Made by a program: the position numbers and the translations under genes. From positions 1 through 64,000 of the forward strand of contig JABDLJ010000016.1 of assembly GCA_013003075.1 (NCBI GenBank): a DNA stretch of 64,000 bases. The letters run 5' to 3'. The stretch comes from Paracoccaceae bacterium. Lineage in GTDB: Bacteria > Pseudomonadota > Alphaproteobacteria > Rhodobacterales > Rhodobacteraceae. The notes under the pieces were generated by a model. It did no database searches and was not told the origin of the DNA. It worked only from the letters and a program-made list of their open reading frames with translations. Below, piece after piece: positions 7,796 to 17,647 of the stretch. Each line of letters opens with the position of its first letter. Position 1 is the first letter of the stretch.

Positions 7796-8911
7796 ATGAG
7801 GCTTTCGGGCAAATCAATCACCATTATCGGCGGCGGCATCGCGGGGCTGGCGGCTGCCCGCGCGCTGGCGCTGCGCGGCGCGTCGGTGCAGGTGCACGAG
7901 GCCGCGCCTCAGATCGCCGAGGTCGGCGCCGGGCTGCAGCTAAGTCCCAACGGGATGGTCGTGCTGCAGGCGCTGGGGCTAGGCCACGCGATCCGCGATG
8001 TCAGCCTGGCAACGCAGGCCGTGATCCTGCGCGACTACCGGCGCGGCGCGGAAGTGGTCCGGCTTGGGCTATCGGATCGGGCTGGCTTTCACCTAATCCA
8101 CCGGGCGCGGCTGATCGAGGTTCTGCTTGCCGGCGCCAAGGACGCAGGCGCCAGGATCATCACCGGAAGCCGGCTGGGGCCGGATAGTGCGGCCGGAGAC
8201 CTCGTTGTCGGCGCGGACGGGCTGCATTCGTCGGTGCGCAGTGCGCTCGGCCCGGCCCCGAAGGCGCGCTTTACCGGGCAGGTCGCCTGGCGGGCCGTGA
8301 TCGATGCGCGAGGGGATGCCGATCCGGTGGCCGAGGTGTTCATGGCACCGGGCCGCCACATCGTCAGCTATCCACTGGCCGGCGGGCTTCGCAATATCGT
8401 CGCGATTGAAGAGCGCGCGGCCTGGGCCGAGGAAGGCTGGACCCATGAGGGCACTCCGGCAGAGCTGCGGGCGGCTTTCGAAGGCTTCGGCGGCCCGGTG
8501 CCGACCTGGCTGGGCGCGGTCGGAAAGGTGCATGTCTGGGGCCTGCACCGGCACGAGGTCGCGCAGCACTGGCACGACGATCGCCGGGTCCTTCTGGGCG
8601 ATGCCGCCCATCCGACGCTGCCGTTTCTGGCGCAGGGCGCGAACATGGCCCTCGAAGATGCCTGGGTGCTGGCCCGGTGCCTTGACGCGGATGATCAGGC
8701 CCAGGCGCTCGCCCGGTACCAGGGCCTGCGGCGCGACCGGACCGCGCGGATCGTGGCGGCGGCCAACGACAATGCGCGGAACTACCACTTGCGCGGCCCG
8801 GCGCGCTTGGGGGCGCACCTGGCGCTGCGGCTGGCCGGCACGCTTGCTCCGGGCGCGCTGATGAAACGCTACGAATGGCTCTATGGCCATGATGTTACGG
8901 CGAAAACCTGA
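7796..8911 (+). CDS. FAD-dependent monooxygenase, salicylate-hydroxylase-like
   Basis: A 371-residue group A flavoprotein monooxygenase. The N-terminal dinucleotide-binding motif is IIGGGIAGLAAARALALRG, the middle DG motif is VVGADGLHSSVR, and the FAD ribityl-binding motif is LLGDAAHPTLPFLAQGANMA near residue 265. Enzymes of this type use NAD(P)H and O2 to hydroxylate aromatic rings; the best resemblance is to salicylate 1-hydroxylase/6-hydroxynicotinate-type proteins, but the substrate is not readable. It begins only 15 bases after the dksA terminator and has no catabolic genes beside it. Confidence 0.85.
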   Translation: MRLSGKSITIIGGGIAGLAAARALALRGASVQVHEAAPQIAEVGAGLQLSPNGMVVLQALGLGHAIRDVSLATQAVILRDYRRGAEVVRLGLSDRAGFHLIHRARLIEVLLAGAKDAGARIITGSRLGPDSAAGDLVVGADGLHSSVRSALGPAPKARFTGQVAWRAVIDARGDADPVAEVFMAPGRHIVSYPLAGGLRNIVAIEERAAWAEEGWTHEGTPAELRAAFEGFGGPVPTWLGAVGKVHVWGLHRHEVAQHWHDDRRVLLGDAAHPTLPFLAQGANMALEDAWVLARCLDADDQAQALARYQGLRRDRTARIVAAANDNARNYHLRGPARLGAHLALRLAGTLAPGALMKRYEWLYGHDVTAKT

Positions 8912-8948
8912 ACCCTCCTGATTTCCGATCATTTCTATCAGGATTGGC

Positions 8949-8985
8949 TTGACGCCGCGCGGATTATACCTGAGTAATATGCTCA
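8949..8985 (+). promoter_or_regulatory. Iron-responsive operator (TGA-N9-TCA) in the promoter of the iron-binding protein gene
   Basis: TGAGTAATATGCTCA at 8971-8985 is TGA-N9-TCA, the iron-rhodo-box pattern known from iron-regulated genes of Rhodobacteraceae and rhizobia (RirA-type control). A possible -35 element TTGACG is at 8949-8954, so the box would cover the -10 region and repress when iron is plentiful. The promoter assignment is inferred; the box is seen directly. Confidence 0.7.
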
Positions 8986-9031
8986 GTTAATGCCGCCTCT
9001 GTCGGCCTCACCATGGAAAATAGGTACCTTA

Positions 9032-10072
9032 ATGATGACCCGACGCTTCGTTCCTGGAACTTCCTGTCTGGCGCTGCTTTTGGCACTGGCCACAACGCCG
9101 CTAGCTCAACCTGTTTCGGCCGAGGGCGAGCTTAATCTCTATTCCTCACGGCACTACGATACCGACGAGCGGCTGTACTCGGATTTCGAACAGATGACCG
9201 GCATCACCATCAACCGTATCGAGGGCAATGCCGACGAACTGGTGGCCCGGATGGCCGCCGAGGGGCGCAACAGCCCGGCCGACATTCTTCTGACAGTGGA
9301 TACATCACGGCTGGAACGGGCCAGGGATGCCGGGCTTTTGCAGTCCGTGACATCCAAGGTTCTGCAAGCGCGCATCCCCGCCAACCTGCAGGACAAGGGC
9401 AATCAGTGGTTCGGGTTTTCGCAGCGGGCGCGGATCTTCTTTTACGACAAACAAGAGGTGACCGATCCGCCGCGCAGCTATGCCGATCTGGCCGCCCCTG
9501 CCTATCGCGGGCAGGTCTGCAGCCGGTCCTCGAGCAACGTCTACACGCAAACGCTGCTGGCGGCGATGATCGAGCATATGGGTGAGGCGGGCGCGAAGGA
9601 CTGGGCGGCCGGCGTGGTCGCCAATTTCGCGCGTGACCCGCAAGGCGGCGATACCGACCAGTTGCGCGGTGTGGTATCGGGCGAATGCGAAATCGCGCTT
9701 TCCAACACCTATTATTTCGCCCGCGCCCTGCGCCGCGACGTCGATGGGGTATCGGGCGCCATCGACATGTTCGGCTGGGTCTTTCCCGACCAGGGCGGCA
9801 ACGGCGCGCACATGAATCTCTCTGGCGCCGGGGTTGCCGTGCACGCGCCCAATGCCGAGAACGCGGTGCGGTTCCTGGAGTACCTGTCCGGCGATCAGGC
9901 GCAGCAGTATTTCTCGGCCGGAAATGACGAGTTCCCGGCCGTGGCCGGTGTGGCGCTGTCGCCTTCTGTTGCGGCGCTTGGCGCGTTTGAGGGCGATACG
10001 GTCAGCCTGTCGGACGTGGCCAAGAACATCCCCGCCGCGCAGCGGATCTTCAACGAGGTCGGCTGGAAGTAA
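9032..10072 (+). CDS. Fe(3+) ABC transporter periplasmic iron-binding protein, FutA/FbpA type
   Basis: The start is placed at ATG 9032 (an ATG pair), after a weak TAGG; the longer reading from 8990 would overlap the iron box region. The 346-residue product has a signal peptide ending near PVSAEG and the family opening LNLYSSRHYDTDERLYSDF. Iron-ligating tyrosines are expected in SNTYYFARA, which is present around residue 225. It would deliver Fe(3+) to an inner-membrane ABC importer. The permease is encoded convergently at 10153-11898, but no ATPase gene is in the window. An iron box precedes it and a terminator follows it. Confidence 0.9.
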   Translation: MMTRRFVPGTSCLALLLALATTPLAQPVSAEGELNLYSSRHYDTDERLYSDFEQMTGITINRIEGNADELVARMAAEGRNSPADILLTVDTSRLERARDAGLLQSVTSKVLQARIPANLQDKGNQWFGFSQRARIFFYDKQEVTDPPRSYADLAAPAYRGQVCSRSSSNVYTQTLLAAMIEHMGEAGAKDWAAGVVANFARDPQGGDTDQLRGVVSGECEIALSNTYYFARALRRDVDGVSGAIDMFGWVFPDQGGNGAHMNLSGAGVAVHAPNAENAVRFLEYLSGDQAQQYFSAGNDEFPAVAGVALSPSVAALGAFEGDTVSLSDVAKNIPAAQRIFNEVGWK

Positions 10073-10108
10073 GGGCCCGCAGCACCGGTCACCTCGGCCC
10101 ATTGCAAA

Positions 10109-10132
10109 GGCGTCCCGGCGGGGCGCCTTTTT
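10109..10132 (+). terminator. Rho-independent terminator after the iron-binding protein gene
   Basis: Stem GGCGTCCC/GGGGCGCC with a 3-base loop, followed by TTTTT. It separates the gene from the convergent permease gene that ends at 10153. Confidence 0.8.
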
Positions 10133-10152
10133 GCTGTCAGGGGGGGCTTTTT

Positions 10153-11898
10153 TCAGACTTCCGGGGTGAAATCCGGGGTCAGGGCGGTGGGCCGCTCTCC
10201 CATGCCGCGGCAGAGCAGCACGACCGGGATCAGCCCCACGGCCACGATCACCAGGCTGGGCACCGCCGCGCCGGCAAGACGTTCGTCTGCGGCCAGCCGG
10301 TACGCCTGAACCGCGAGCGTGTCGAAGTTGAAGGGCCGCATGATCAGCGTCGCGGGAAGCTCTTTCATCACGTCCACGAAAACGATCAGACCCGCCGTCA
10401 TGACGCTGGGTCTCAGGATCGGCAGGTGCACGCGCCGCAGCATCGCGCTGGGACTGTGCCCCAGCGTGCGCGACACATCATCCATATTGCTGTGGATCGT
10501 CGCCTGTCCGCCATCATAGGCGCCAAGAGCGGCCGCCATGAAGCGCACCATGTAGGCGACGATCAAAAGCCAGATCGAGCCGGTGATCAGCAGACCCGTC
10601 GAGATATCGAAGCTGGCGCGCATCCAGCTGTCGAGCGCATTGTCGAAGGCCGCGAAGGGCACCAGAAGCCCGACCGCGATCACGCCGCCGGGCACGGCAT
10701 AGCCGATCCGTGCGATATGCGCCGCACCGCGCGACCAGATGCCGGGGCTCAGGCGCTGGTTGAAGCCGATCAGTACCGCAACCGTCACCGTCAAAAGCGC
10801 CGCGATCCCGGCCAGCACCAGCGAGTTCTGCAGAAACCCCAGATACCGCGGCGAGAAGAGCGATTGCTCTGATCCTGTCGCCATGCTCATCAGCAGCGCG
10901 GCAGGCAGGACAAAGCCAAAGACAACCGGCAGGCCGCAAAACAGCATGGCAAAAGCGCTGTGCCATCCCGTCAGCCGGGTCGGCGCCATGCGCTCGTGGC
11001 GCGCGCCGGTGCTGTGGTGGCGCGCCGCGCCGCGCTGGCGCCGCTCGAGCAAGGCGATCAACAGCGCAAAGCTTAAAAGCCCCAGCGACAGCTGCGCCGC
11101 AGCGGCCCGATCGGCCATGGCGAACCAGCTGGTATAGATGCCGGTGGCGAAGGTCTGCACCCCGAAATACGACACCGTGCCGAAATCGGCGATGGTTTCC
11201 ATGATCGCCAGAAGCGCGCCGGCGGCGATGGCCGGCCGCGCCATCGGCAGGCTGACGCGCCAGAAGGCGCCCGCCGCCGACTGGCCAAGCGCACGCGCGG
11301 CAAGAAACGCCGTCGCGCTTTGCTGCAGGAACGCCGCCCGCGCCAACAGATAGACATAAGGATAAAGCACCAGCGTCAGCATGGCCGCCGCACCGCCAAG
11401 CGAGCGGATTTCCGGGAACCAGTAGTCGCGCGGGCCCCAGCCGGTCAGGTCCCGCAAAGTGCTCTGCACCCAGCCGGGATGATCGAGAAGGTCGGTATAG
11501 GCGTAAGCCAGAACGTAAGCGGGGAAGGCCAGCGGCAGGGCGAGGGCGATCTCGAGCAGCCGCAAGCCCGGAAAGCGTGTCATGGTTACAAGCCAGGCCG
11601 ACACGGTGCCAATGACGACGGTGCCGCCGCCCACCAAAAGCACAAGTTGCAGGGTTGCGGCGATATATCCGCCAAGAACAGTTTCAGCGAGATGCGAAAG
11701 CGTCGCTGTTCCGCCGAATAGCGCCGACAGCACCACCGCGATCATCGGTAGAACGCACAACCCCGCCGCCGCGAATGCCGTGCCCTTAAAAAGCGGCGTC
11801 AGGATCCGGTCCTGCCGCGTGCTCGAAACCGGCACGGCCTGGGGATGCGTGTCAGCCAACGCTTGCCTCGAGCGCCGAGATGATGCCGCCGAAATCAT
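10153..11898 (-). CDS. Fe(3+) ABC transporter permease, double-domain FbpB type
   Basis: A 581-residue inner-membrane permease with two fused binding-protein-dependent transport domains, about 12 helices. Each half has an EAA-like loop: [26 protein letters not shown] near residue 205 and [23 protein letters not shown] near residue 485. This is the FbpB/SfuB layout for ferric iron import. The ATG at 11898 overlaps tpiA by 47 bases; a TTG at 11859, preceded by GAGGC and overlapping the tpiA stop by a few bases, is an equally good start. It is the last gene of the sufT-to-permease run and faces its probable partner, the iron-binding protein gene. Confidence 0.87.
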   Translation of the reverse strand: MISAASSRRSRQALADTHPQAVPVSSTRQDRILTPLFKGTAFAAAGLCVLPMIAVVLSALFGGTATLSHLAETVLGGYIAATLQLVLLVGGGTVVIGTVSAWLVTMTRFPGLRLLEIALALPLAFPAYVLAYAYTDLLDHPGWVQSTLRDLTGWGPRDYWFPEIRSLGGAAAMLTLVLYPYVYLLARAAFLQQSATAFLAARALGQSAAGAFWRVSLPMARPAIAAGALLAIMETIADFGTVSYFGVQTFATGIYTSWFAMADRAAAAQLSLGLLSFALLIALLERRQRGAARHHSTGARHERMAPTRLTGWHSAFAMLFCGLPVVFGFVLPAALLMSMATGSEQSLFSPRYLGFLQNSLVLAGIAALLTVTVAVLIGFNQRLSPGIWSRGAAHIARIGYAVPGGVIAVGLLVPFAAFDNALDSWMRASFDISTGLLITGSIWLLIVAYMVRFMAAALGAYDGGQATIHSNMDDVSRTLGHSPSAMLRRVHLPILRPSVMTAGLIVFVDVMKELPATLIMRPFNFDTLAVQAYRLAADERLAGAAVPSLVIVAVGLIPVVLLCRGMGERPTALTPDFTPEV

Positions 11899-12604
11899 CC
11901 GCCTTCAGCGAGGCGCCGCCCACCAGCGCGCCATCGACATCTGCGACGCCGAAGATCTCGGTTGCATTCGAGGGTTTGACCGAGCCGCCGTAAAGGATGC
12001 GCATGCCGCCGCCCTCGGTCTCGCCGAAGCGCGCCACCAGCGCCGATCTGATCGAGCTGTGAACCTCGCCGATCTGGTCAAGCGTCGGGACAAGGCCTGT
12101 ACCGATGGCCCAGACAGGCTCGTAGGCGATCACACATTTTGCGGTGGTCGCGCCATCGGGCACCGAGCCGGCAAGCTGGCGGCCGACCACGCCTAGTGTC
12201 TGGCCGGCCTCGCGCTCTGCCAGTGTCTCGCCCAGACAGACCACGGCGGTCAGCCCGGCGCGCCATCCTGCCTCGGTCTTGGCCGCGACATCGGCGTCGG
12301 TCTCGCCATGATCGGCGCGGCGCTCGGAATGGCCGGTGATGACGTGGGTGGCGCCGGCATCGGCCAGCATGTCGGCCGACAGATCGCCGGTATGGGCGCC
12401 CGACGGGTTCGCGTGGCAGTCCTGGCCGCCGACCTCGATCGCGCCGCGCGGCAGGTCCGCCATCCGCGAGAGCAGCGTCGCCGGCGGGCAGATCAGCACA
12501 TCGCAGCTTGGCGTGGCGAACCGCTCGGCCAGCGTCTCGACCTCGGCCAGCGACGCGGCAAGCCCGTTCATCTTCCAGTTTCCGGCAGCAAGTTTGCGGG
12601 GCAT
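11852..12604 (-). CDS. tpiA: Triosephosphate isomerase
   Basis: A 250-residue TIM barrel that interconverts dihydroxyacetone phosphate and glyceraldehyde 3-phosphate in glycolysis and gluconeogenesis. The active site is complete: Lys in AAGNWKMNG (about residue 11), His in [11 protein letters not shown] (about 90), Glu in [12 protein letters not shown] (about 160), and the phosphate-binding [12 protein letters not shown] near the end. It is preceded by the TfoX-N gene with a 1-base gap and overlaps the iron permease start, so it is probably transcribed in this operon. Confidence 0.97.
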   Translation of the reverse strand: MPRKLAAGNWKMNGLAASLAEVETLAERFATPSCDVLICPPATLLSRMADLPRGAIEVGGQDCHANPSGAHTGDLSADMLADAGATHVITGHSERRADHGETDADVAAKTEAGWRAGLTAVVCLGETLAEREAGQTLGVVGRQLAGSVPDGATTAKCVIAYEPVWAIGTGLVPTLDQIGEVHSSIRSALVARFGETEGGGMRILYGGSVKPSNATEIFGVADVDGALVGGASLKADDFGGIISALEASVG

Positions 12605-12605
12605 A

Positions 12606-12938
12606 TCAATCCTCCGATGCGTTCAATGATTGCCGTGCCCAATCGCAAGCCTTCTCGGCGTCGTCAAGCGCAGCATCGGGCAGGGTCCAGTAGCCCATCC
12701 TTCCGGTCTTGCCGGTTTTCGGGGATGTGTAGGAAAACTGGCGGCTGCCAGCTGCCATGAGCTTCTCCGAAAAGTCTCCCTTGGCGCGCAGGTAGATGCC
12801 TCCGCTGCTGTCCAGAATGCCGAAAATCGCACCGGAGGCGTATAGGCAAAGCCCACCCATCATCGGGCGCGACGTGACCTCGCCAAGCGGGCCGAACAGC
12901 TCTAGCGCGAAGGCCTTGTCGGAGGCCGAGACGCTCAC
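12606..12938 (-). CDS. TfoX N-terminal domain protein
   Basis: A 110-residue protein matching only the N-terminal domain of TfoX/Sxy competence regulators: [21 protein letters not shown], followed by GIYLRAKGD and a Tyr/Thr-rich strand region [17 protein letters not shown]. The start is GTG 12938, which overlaps the stop of the IscA-like gene as GTGA. Stand-alone TfoX-N proteins are common in alphaproteobacteria and their function is unknown; a competence role should not be assumed. Confidence 0.83.
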   Translation of the reverse strand: MSVSASDKAFALELFGPLGEVTSRPMMGGLCLYASGAIFGILDSSGGIYLRAKGDFSEKLMAAGSRQFSYTSPKTGKTGRMGYWTLPDAALDDAEKACDWARQSLNASED

Positions 12939-13312
12939 TGCCCGGAACTGGCGCCAAGCTCGCCGATATCCTTGAACTTGATGCTTTCGCCGCATCCGCA
13001 GGCATCGGCCACGTTGGGGTTGCGGAACTTGAAGCCGGCCTCGAGCAACGAGACCTCGTAATCGATCTCGGTGCCGAAGAGGAACATCTGCGCCATCGGG
13101 GCGATCAGCACCCGGGCGCCGTCCTGCTCGATCACCTCGTCATGCGGCTCGATGTCGGTCACGTAATCCATGGTGTATTCCATGCCCGCGCAGCCGCCTT
13201 TCTTGACCCCGATGCGCAAGCCCTTGGTGCCCCCCGACGCCATCAGCTTGGCGATCTGGGACGCCGCGCGCGGGGTCATCGTGACGGGCGATTTGCCGGG
13301 AACACCGAACAT
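12935..13312 (-). CDS. Iron-sulfur cluster assembly protein, IscA/SufA/HesB family
   Basis: A 125-residue A-type carrier that accepts Fe-S clusters and passes them to target enzymes. The three conserved cysteines are visible: one in KKGGCAGMEY and two in DACGCGESIKF. The length and motif spacing fit SufA/IscA; ErpA is less likely. A sufT-like gene lies 0.6 kb upstream on the same strand, so this is probably the distal end of a SUF-type locus whose sufBCDS genes lie elsewhere or beyond this run. Confidence 0.9.
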   Translation of the reverse strand: MFGVPGKSPVTMTPRAASQIAKLMASGGTKGLRIGVKKGGCAGMEYTMDYVTDIEPHDEVIEQDGARVLIAPMAQMFLFGTEIDYEVSLLEAGFKFRNPNVADACGCGESIKFKDIGELGASSGQ

Positions 13313-13365
13313 GGGGCAGGATCCTTCTTACCTGACCGATTAAATAGGGTATTGGCGGGTTTTTC

Positions 13366-13929
13366 TCAAGGCCCCGGGCGAACGGGCAACGGACGCGCGG
13401 GATTGCCGGCAACAGTGGCGCCCGGCGCGACATCACGGGTCACTGCCGCGCCGGCGCCGATGATGGCGTCGTCGCCCACCGTGACGCCCGGCAGGATCAG
13501 CGCGCCGCCGCCGATCCAGACATTGCGCCCGATCGTCACCGGATTGCCGTTCTCAAGCCCTGCATCGCGGTCCGCAGCGGCGCGCGGATGATCGGCGGCC
13601 AGGATCTGCACCATCGGACCGATCTGGGTCATGTCACCGATGGTGATCGGGCAGACATCGAGAAGCACGCAGCCGTAGTTGAAGAAGATATCGCGGCCGA
13701 GATGGATATTGTAGCCGTAGTCGACGTAGAACGGCGCCCGGATTGCGGTGCCTTCGCCATAGCTTCCCAAAAGAGCATCCAGGATCGGTGCGCGCTTGGC
13801 ATCCTCTCCGACGATGGTGGAATTGTACTTCCGCGTCAGTTTTTGCGCCCGGGCGCGGTCGGCGCACAGCTCGGCGTCGCCCGGACGATAAAGTTCGCCC
13901 GCGATCATCTTGTCTTTTTCGCTGCTCAT
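13366..13929 (-). CDS. Sugar O-acetyltransferase, maltose/galactoside acetyltransferase (LacA/Maa) type
   Basis: A 187-residue left-handed beta-helix acetyltransferase. The Mac N-terminal domain is seen as KMIAGELYRPGDAELCADR, followed by hexapeptide repeats: VDYGYNIHLGRDIFFNYG, then IGRNVWIGGGALILPGVTVG and IIGAGAAVTRDVAPGATVAG. The active-site His sits in ILAADHPRAA. It transfers an acetyl group from acetyl-CoA to a sugar hydroxyl, probably in detoxification. It sits between the sufT-like and IscA-like genes, 18 bases after the first. Confidence 0.9.
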   Translation of the reverse strand: MSSEKDKMIAGELYRPGDAELCADRARAQKLTRKYNSTIVGEDAKRAPILDALLGSYGEGTAIRAPFYVDYGYNIHLGRDIFFNYGCVLLDVCPITIGDMTQIGPMVQILAADHPRAAADRDAGLENGNPVTIGRNVWIGGGALILPGVTVGDDAIIGAGAAVTRDVAPGATVAGNPARPLPVRPGP

Positions 13930-13947
13930 GCAGGGTGGCCGGGCCGG

Positions 13948-14319
13948 CTACATGAAGCCAAGTTCAAGCCGCGCCTCGTCGGACATCATATCCATCCCCC
14001 AGGGCGGATCCCATGTCAGCTCCACGTTGACCGATTTCACGCCGGGCAGGGGCTCGATGGCTTCGGCCACCCATCCCGGCATTTCGCCGGCCACCGGGCA
14101 GCCCGGCGCGGTCAGCGTCATGATCGCCTCGACCTCGCCTTCGTCGGAAATCTCGATCGTGTAGACAAGGCCCAGATCATAGATGTTGACCGGGATCTCG
14201 GGGTCAAACACGCTCCGGCACGCCTCGACGACGTTCTCGTAAAGCGGATGATCCGTGGTGGACGGCCGAATGAGCGGCGTTCCTTCAAGATGTTCAACGG
14301 GTTCGGAGGACATGTTCAC
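13948..14319 (-). CDS. sufT: SufT-like MIP18/DUF59 family Fe-S assembly protein
   Basis: A 123-residue protein with a MIP18/DUF59 domain: SVFDPEIPVNIYDLGLVYTIEI, MTLTAPGCPVAGEMPGWV with the conserved Cys, and the ending VELTWDPPWGMDMMSDEAR typical of the SUF-system protein SufT. It assists Fe-S cluster maturation. It is the first gene of the minus-strand run that continues through an IscA-like gene to tpiA and the iron permease. A candidate promoter lies about 25 bases upstream. Confidence 0.9.
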   Translation of the reverse strand: MNMSSEPVEHLEGTPLIRPSTTDHPLYENVVEACRSVFDPEIPVNIYDLGLVYTIEISDEGEVEAIMTLTAPGCPVAGEMPGWVAEAIEPLPGVKSVNVELTWDPPWGMDMMSDEARLELGFM

Positions 14320-14342
14320 CTTCGCGGTATTTCTTGACAGAA

Positions 14343-14370
14343 TATATAGGGAATTGCGGCCCGGGGTAAA
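14343..14370 (-). promoter_or_regulatory. Candidate sigma-70-type promoter for the sufT run
   Basis: On the minus strand TTTACC (14370-14365) and TATATA (14348-14343) are 16 bases apart, ending 24 bases before the sufT start. The rest of the 247-base gap to the lipoprotein gene shows no gene. No iron box was found in it. Confidence 0.35.
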
Positions 14371-14566
14371 GCCCGGTCGGGCAGTTCCGCGCCGGGGCGT
14401 GGCGATCCGGCACGGGGAGATAAGGCGGCCAGGGCGCGCAGCCGGGGCTTGACGCAGCCGGCTTTGGCCATGAGCATCGGCCTACCCAGCGGGATGTCTG
14501 GCCTGTGCGGCACACACGACGCCAGGGCCGACGCTTGGCTGCCGCAATTTGAGATGAGATTTTGAC

Positions 14567-15502
14567 ATGATGCGCTTTGCCCCGATATTCGCCTGCTGCG
14601 CGCTCGCGCTTGGCGGCTGCACAGTTTTCGAAGAGATCGCCGCGGGCATTGATGCGCAGCTTGTGGGCCCGGTACTGCTGCAGCCGCGCGCCTTTTCCGA
14701 AACTGACCCCGACACAGGCGACACGGTCTTTCGGACCCGGGTCGAACGGATCGTTATCGTCGAGGGTCGCAGTGGCTCGACAGCGCCCTATGAAGCCGGC
14801 CGCCTGGCGCCGCTGGATTTCGGCATTGCCGAGACATCGCAAAGCGAGGTTGGCGCGGCGCTTGGCAGCCCCGATGACCGTCTTGTCCTTGGCAGCGCGC
14901 TGGAGTTTCTCAGCGATACCGTCGAGTACCACATCGCAGTCTGGCGCCTTGAAGAGCCGCTGCCGCTGTGGCAGGCGACCGACAACATGATCTTCAGCGA
15001 TCTCGAGGCCGCTTGCGATCTCGAAGCGATCTTCGCGCCGCAGATCCAGCAGCGCATCGAAACCGAGGACGGGCCGGTCACGCTGCCGCTGGACATCGAA
15101 TTCATCGATCAGCGCGGCGGCGATGTCGGTGAATATCCGGTGTTCTACACCGGCTGGTTGTCCGAAAACAGCCTCGCCCTGCAGATCGAGACCGCATTCC
15201 GAATAGAGATCACCGACGCTGCCGGCCGGCTTCTGGATATCCCGCCCGACCTTGCGTTGATCTCGATGGTCTACCGGGTTGGCACCAGCACGATGGTGGA
15301 GAGCTGCTCGCCCTATCCCTTGACGCCGCTAAGCCCGCCAGTGCCGGTTCTGGATGTGGCGCAGCTCACCGATCCGGCGATCACACGCTACCTTGTCGCG
15401 GGCCAGGAGCTGAAGCAATTCCTGCTGCCGGACGCGCCCTTCGAGTTCCCGACCTCTTCGATCTTCACCGCGCCCTATGGTCCGCGCCCGTTCGAGCGCT
15501 GA
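14567..15502 (+). CDS. Lipoprotein of unknown function, first of a tandem pair
   Basis: A 311-residue protein with a signal peptide and lipobox LALGGC (Cys about residue 18), so probably anchored in the outer membrane. No known domain is recognised. It shares with the next gene a common skeleton: a VFEEI/VFQQI start after the lipobox, RI-VIVEG/VIIVED, GIAETS followed by an [15 protein letters not shown] segment, [28 protein letters not shown], and the ending YGPRPF plus two residues. The pair is therefore an ancient tandem duplication. No RBS stronger than GAGAT is visible. Confidence 0.72.
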   Translation: MMRFAPIFACCALALGGCTVFEEIAAGIDAQLVGPVLLQPRAFSETDPDTGDTVFRTRVERIVIVEGRSGSTAPYEAGRLAPLDFGIAETSQSEVGAALGSPDDRLVLGSALEFLSDTVEYHIAVWRLEEPLPLWQATDNMIFSDLEAACDLEAIFAPQIQQRIETEDGPVTLPLDIEFIDQRGGDVGEYPVFYTGWLSENSLALQIETAFRIEITDAAGRLLDIPPDLALISMVYRVGTSTMVESCSPYPLTPLSPPVPVLDVAQLTDPAITRYLVAGQELKQFLLPDAPFEFPTSSIFTAPYGPRPFER

Positions 15503-15528
15503 TCCCACCCGCCGAAAGGAGATACCGG

Positions 15529-16467
15529 ATGCGGCTCGCCATTTTCCTGCTGGTACCCTCGGTTCTGGCCATTCCCGGCTGCGCGGTCTTCCAGCAGATC
15601 TTTCAGGCGCTGGATGACGCGCTCGAGGGCCCGATCTTCATGGTCGCGCGGACCTACGGCACCGGGGATCCCGCAGAGGGCACGTTCCGCAACATCGCGC
15701 AGGTGGACCGGGTGATCATCGTCGAGGATCGCGAAGGCTCTGGCGCGCAGTACGAAGGCGCGCGTCTTTCGCCCTTGCGCACCGGTATTGCCGAGACCAG
15801 CGAAGCCGATATCGGAGCGCTGAGCGCAAGCCCCGACGACGGGCACATCGCCGCGGTGACGCTTGAGTATCTGTCGGACACCGTGGAAATCCGGCCGATC
15901 GTCTGGCAGGTCGATGCGCCCGATCCGATCTGGTCGAAATCCGACAACAGCATCCACGCCGATCTGGAAAGCAACTGCGATATGGACGCGATTTATGCAC
16001 CCGAGATCGCCGCCGTAATCGACTTTTACGACATCCCCGCCACGCCGCCCTTGTCGGTGGACTATACCGATGTCCAGGGCGGGCCGATCGGGCTGTGGGA
16101 GACAGCCTTTATCGGCTGGACCGGAACCGGCGCTTTCATCCTGCGCATCGACACCGCCTATGCCTACGCGATCACCGATGCGGCAGACGAGGTCTATCTG
16201 GGCGAGTTTACCGACGTGATCCAGATCTATCTGACCTATCCCGTTGGCCCGAACACGGACCCGGTCGCCTGTTCGCGAACCGCGCCGGCAACCGTTGCCG
16301 CGCCGCCGCCGGTTCTGGACGTGACCGCCATCGCCGGTCCGACCTGGACGACCTACGACGTGGGCGGCGTGCCGCTTCAGGCGTTCCTGGCGCCCGACCG
16401 GCCGTTCCGGCTGCCCTCGGCCAGCAATCCCGGCCCCGTCTACGGGCCGCGCCCTTTCGCGCGGTAA
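15529..16467 (+). CDS. Lipoprotein of unknown function, second of a tandem pair
   Basis: A 312-residue paralogue of the preceding gene, beginning 26 bases after it with a good AAGGAGA ribosome-binding site. Lipobox IPGC puts Cys at residue 18. The shared blocks are in the same order as in the first copy, and both end with YGPRPF(E/A)R, suggesting a conserved C-terminal feature. A low-complexity [15 protein letters not shown] linker precedes the last third, matching PPVPVLDVAQL in the first copy. Function unknown; probably periplasm-facing. Confidence 0.72.
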   Translation: MRLAIFLLVPSVLAIPGCAVFQQIFQALDDALEGPIFMVARTYGTGDPAEGTFRNIAQVDRVIIVEDREGSGAQYEGARLSPLRTGIAETSEADIGALSASPDDGHIAAVTLEYLSDTVEIRPIVWQVDAPDPIWSKSDNSIHADLESNCDMDAIYAPEIAAVIDFYDIPATPPLSVDYTDVQGGPIGLWETAFIGWTGTGAFILRIDTAYAYAITDAADEVYLGEFTDVIQIYLTYPVGPNTDPVACSRTAPATVAAPPPVLDVTAIAGPTWTTYDVGGVPLQAFLAPDRPFRLPSASNPGPVYGPRPFAR

Positions 16468-16513
16468 CCGGGGTCTCTTTCGCTTTGCCGCGCGGCAGCG
16501 TATGAGGCGGCAG

Positions 16514-17644
16514 ATGAGCGATCGCTTTGCATTCGACATTGCCGCCACCGATGGCGCGGCCCGCACCGGCACGATCCGCACGCCGCGCGGCGATGTGCGC
16601 ACGCCGGCCTTCATGCCGGTCGGAACGGCTGCGACGGTCAAGGCGATGCTGCCGGAAAGCGTGCGCGCCACCGGCGCCGATATCCTTCTGGGCAACACAT
16701 ACCACCTGATGCTGCGCCCGACCGCCGAGCGCATAGACCGGCTGGGCGGGCTGCACCGGTTCATGAACTGGCAGCGTCCGATCCTGACCGACAGTGGCGG
16801 CTTTCAGGTGATGAGCCTCACCGACCTGCGCAAGCTGACCGAAGAGGGGGTGACGTTCAGATCGCATATCGATGGCTCCAAACACACGCTCTCGCCCGAG
16901 CGCTCGATGCAGATCCAGCGGCTCTTGGGGTCGGACATCGTGATGTGCTTCGATGAATGCACGCCCTATCCGGTGCAAGAGACCGCATCGCTGGACAGCA
17001 TGCGCCTGTCGATGCGGTGGGCAGAGCGGTCGCGCGATGCGTTCGGTGACCGGCCGGGCCATGCGCTGTTCGGCATCCAGCAGGGCAGCGTTTTCCCCGA
17101 ACAACGCGCCGAAAGTGCCGAGAAACTCACGCAAATCGGCTTTGACGGCTACGCCGTCGGCGGCCTTGCGGTGGGCGAAGGGCAGCAGGCGATGTTCGGT
17201 GTGCTCGACTACGCGCCCGGGATGCTGCCGCAGGACAAGCCGCGCTACCTGATGGGCGTCGGCAAGCCCGATGATATCGTCGGCGCGGTCGCGCGCGGCA
17301 TCGACATGATGGACTGCGTTCTGCCGTCACGCTCGGGGCGCACGGGGCAGGTCTTTACCCGGCGCGGCGTTCTGAACATCAAGAACGCGCGCCACCAGGA
17401 CGATCCGCGTCCGATTGACGAGGTCTGCACATGCCCGGCCTGCCGCAAGTATTCGCGCGCCTACCTGCATCATGTCTTCCGCGCGCAAGAGATCATCTCG
17501 TCGATGCTGCTGACCTGGCACAATCTACATTACTACCAGGAGCTGATGCAGGCCATGCGCGATGCGATCGCCGCCGGCACGTTCGAAGCGTTTCACACAG
17601 AGTTTCACGCCACTCGCGCGACGGGCGATATAGAGCCGCTCTGA
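16514..17644 (+). CDS. tgt: Queuine tRNA-ribosyltransferase (tRNA-guanine transglycosylase)
   Basis: A protein of 376 residues that exchanges guanine 34 of GUN-anticodon tRNAs for preQ1 in queuosine synthesis. The start at ATG 16514 is preferred over 16502 because GAGG lies 6 bases upstream. Catalytic residues are seen in [12 protein letters not shown] (about residue 92) and in the [15 protein letters not shown] segment holding the nucleophilic Asp; the zinc site is [17 protein letters not shown] (CxCxxC plus His, about residue 302). Length matches the bacterial family. It converges with the RTX/Hint pseudogene 4 bases away. Confidence 0.97.
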   Translation: MSDRFAFDIAATDGAARTGTIRTPRGDVRTPAFMPVGTAATVKAMLPESVRATGADILLGNTYHLMLRPTAERIDRLGGLHRFMNWQRPILTDSGGFQVMSLTDLRKLTEEGVTFRSHIDGSKHTLSPERSMQIQRLLGSDIVMCFDECTPYPVQETASLDSMRLSMRWAERSRDAFGDRPGHALFGIQQGSVFPEQRAESAEKLTQIGFDGYAVGGLAVGEGQQAMFGVLDYAPGMLPQDKPRYLMGVGKPDDIVGAVARGIDMMDCVLPSRSGRTGQVFTRRGVLNIKNARHQDDPRPIDEVCTCPACRKYSRAYLHHVFRAQEIISSMLLTWHNLHYYQELMQAMRDAIAAGTFEAFHTEFHATRATGDIEPL

Positions 17645-17647
17645 CGC

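Noticed and set aside
12606-12995. Longer TfoX-N reading starting at 12995
   Set aside because: It would overlap the IscA-like gene by 60 bases; the GTG at 12938 gives the usual length and a GTGA coupling.
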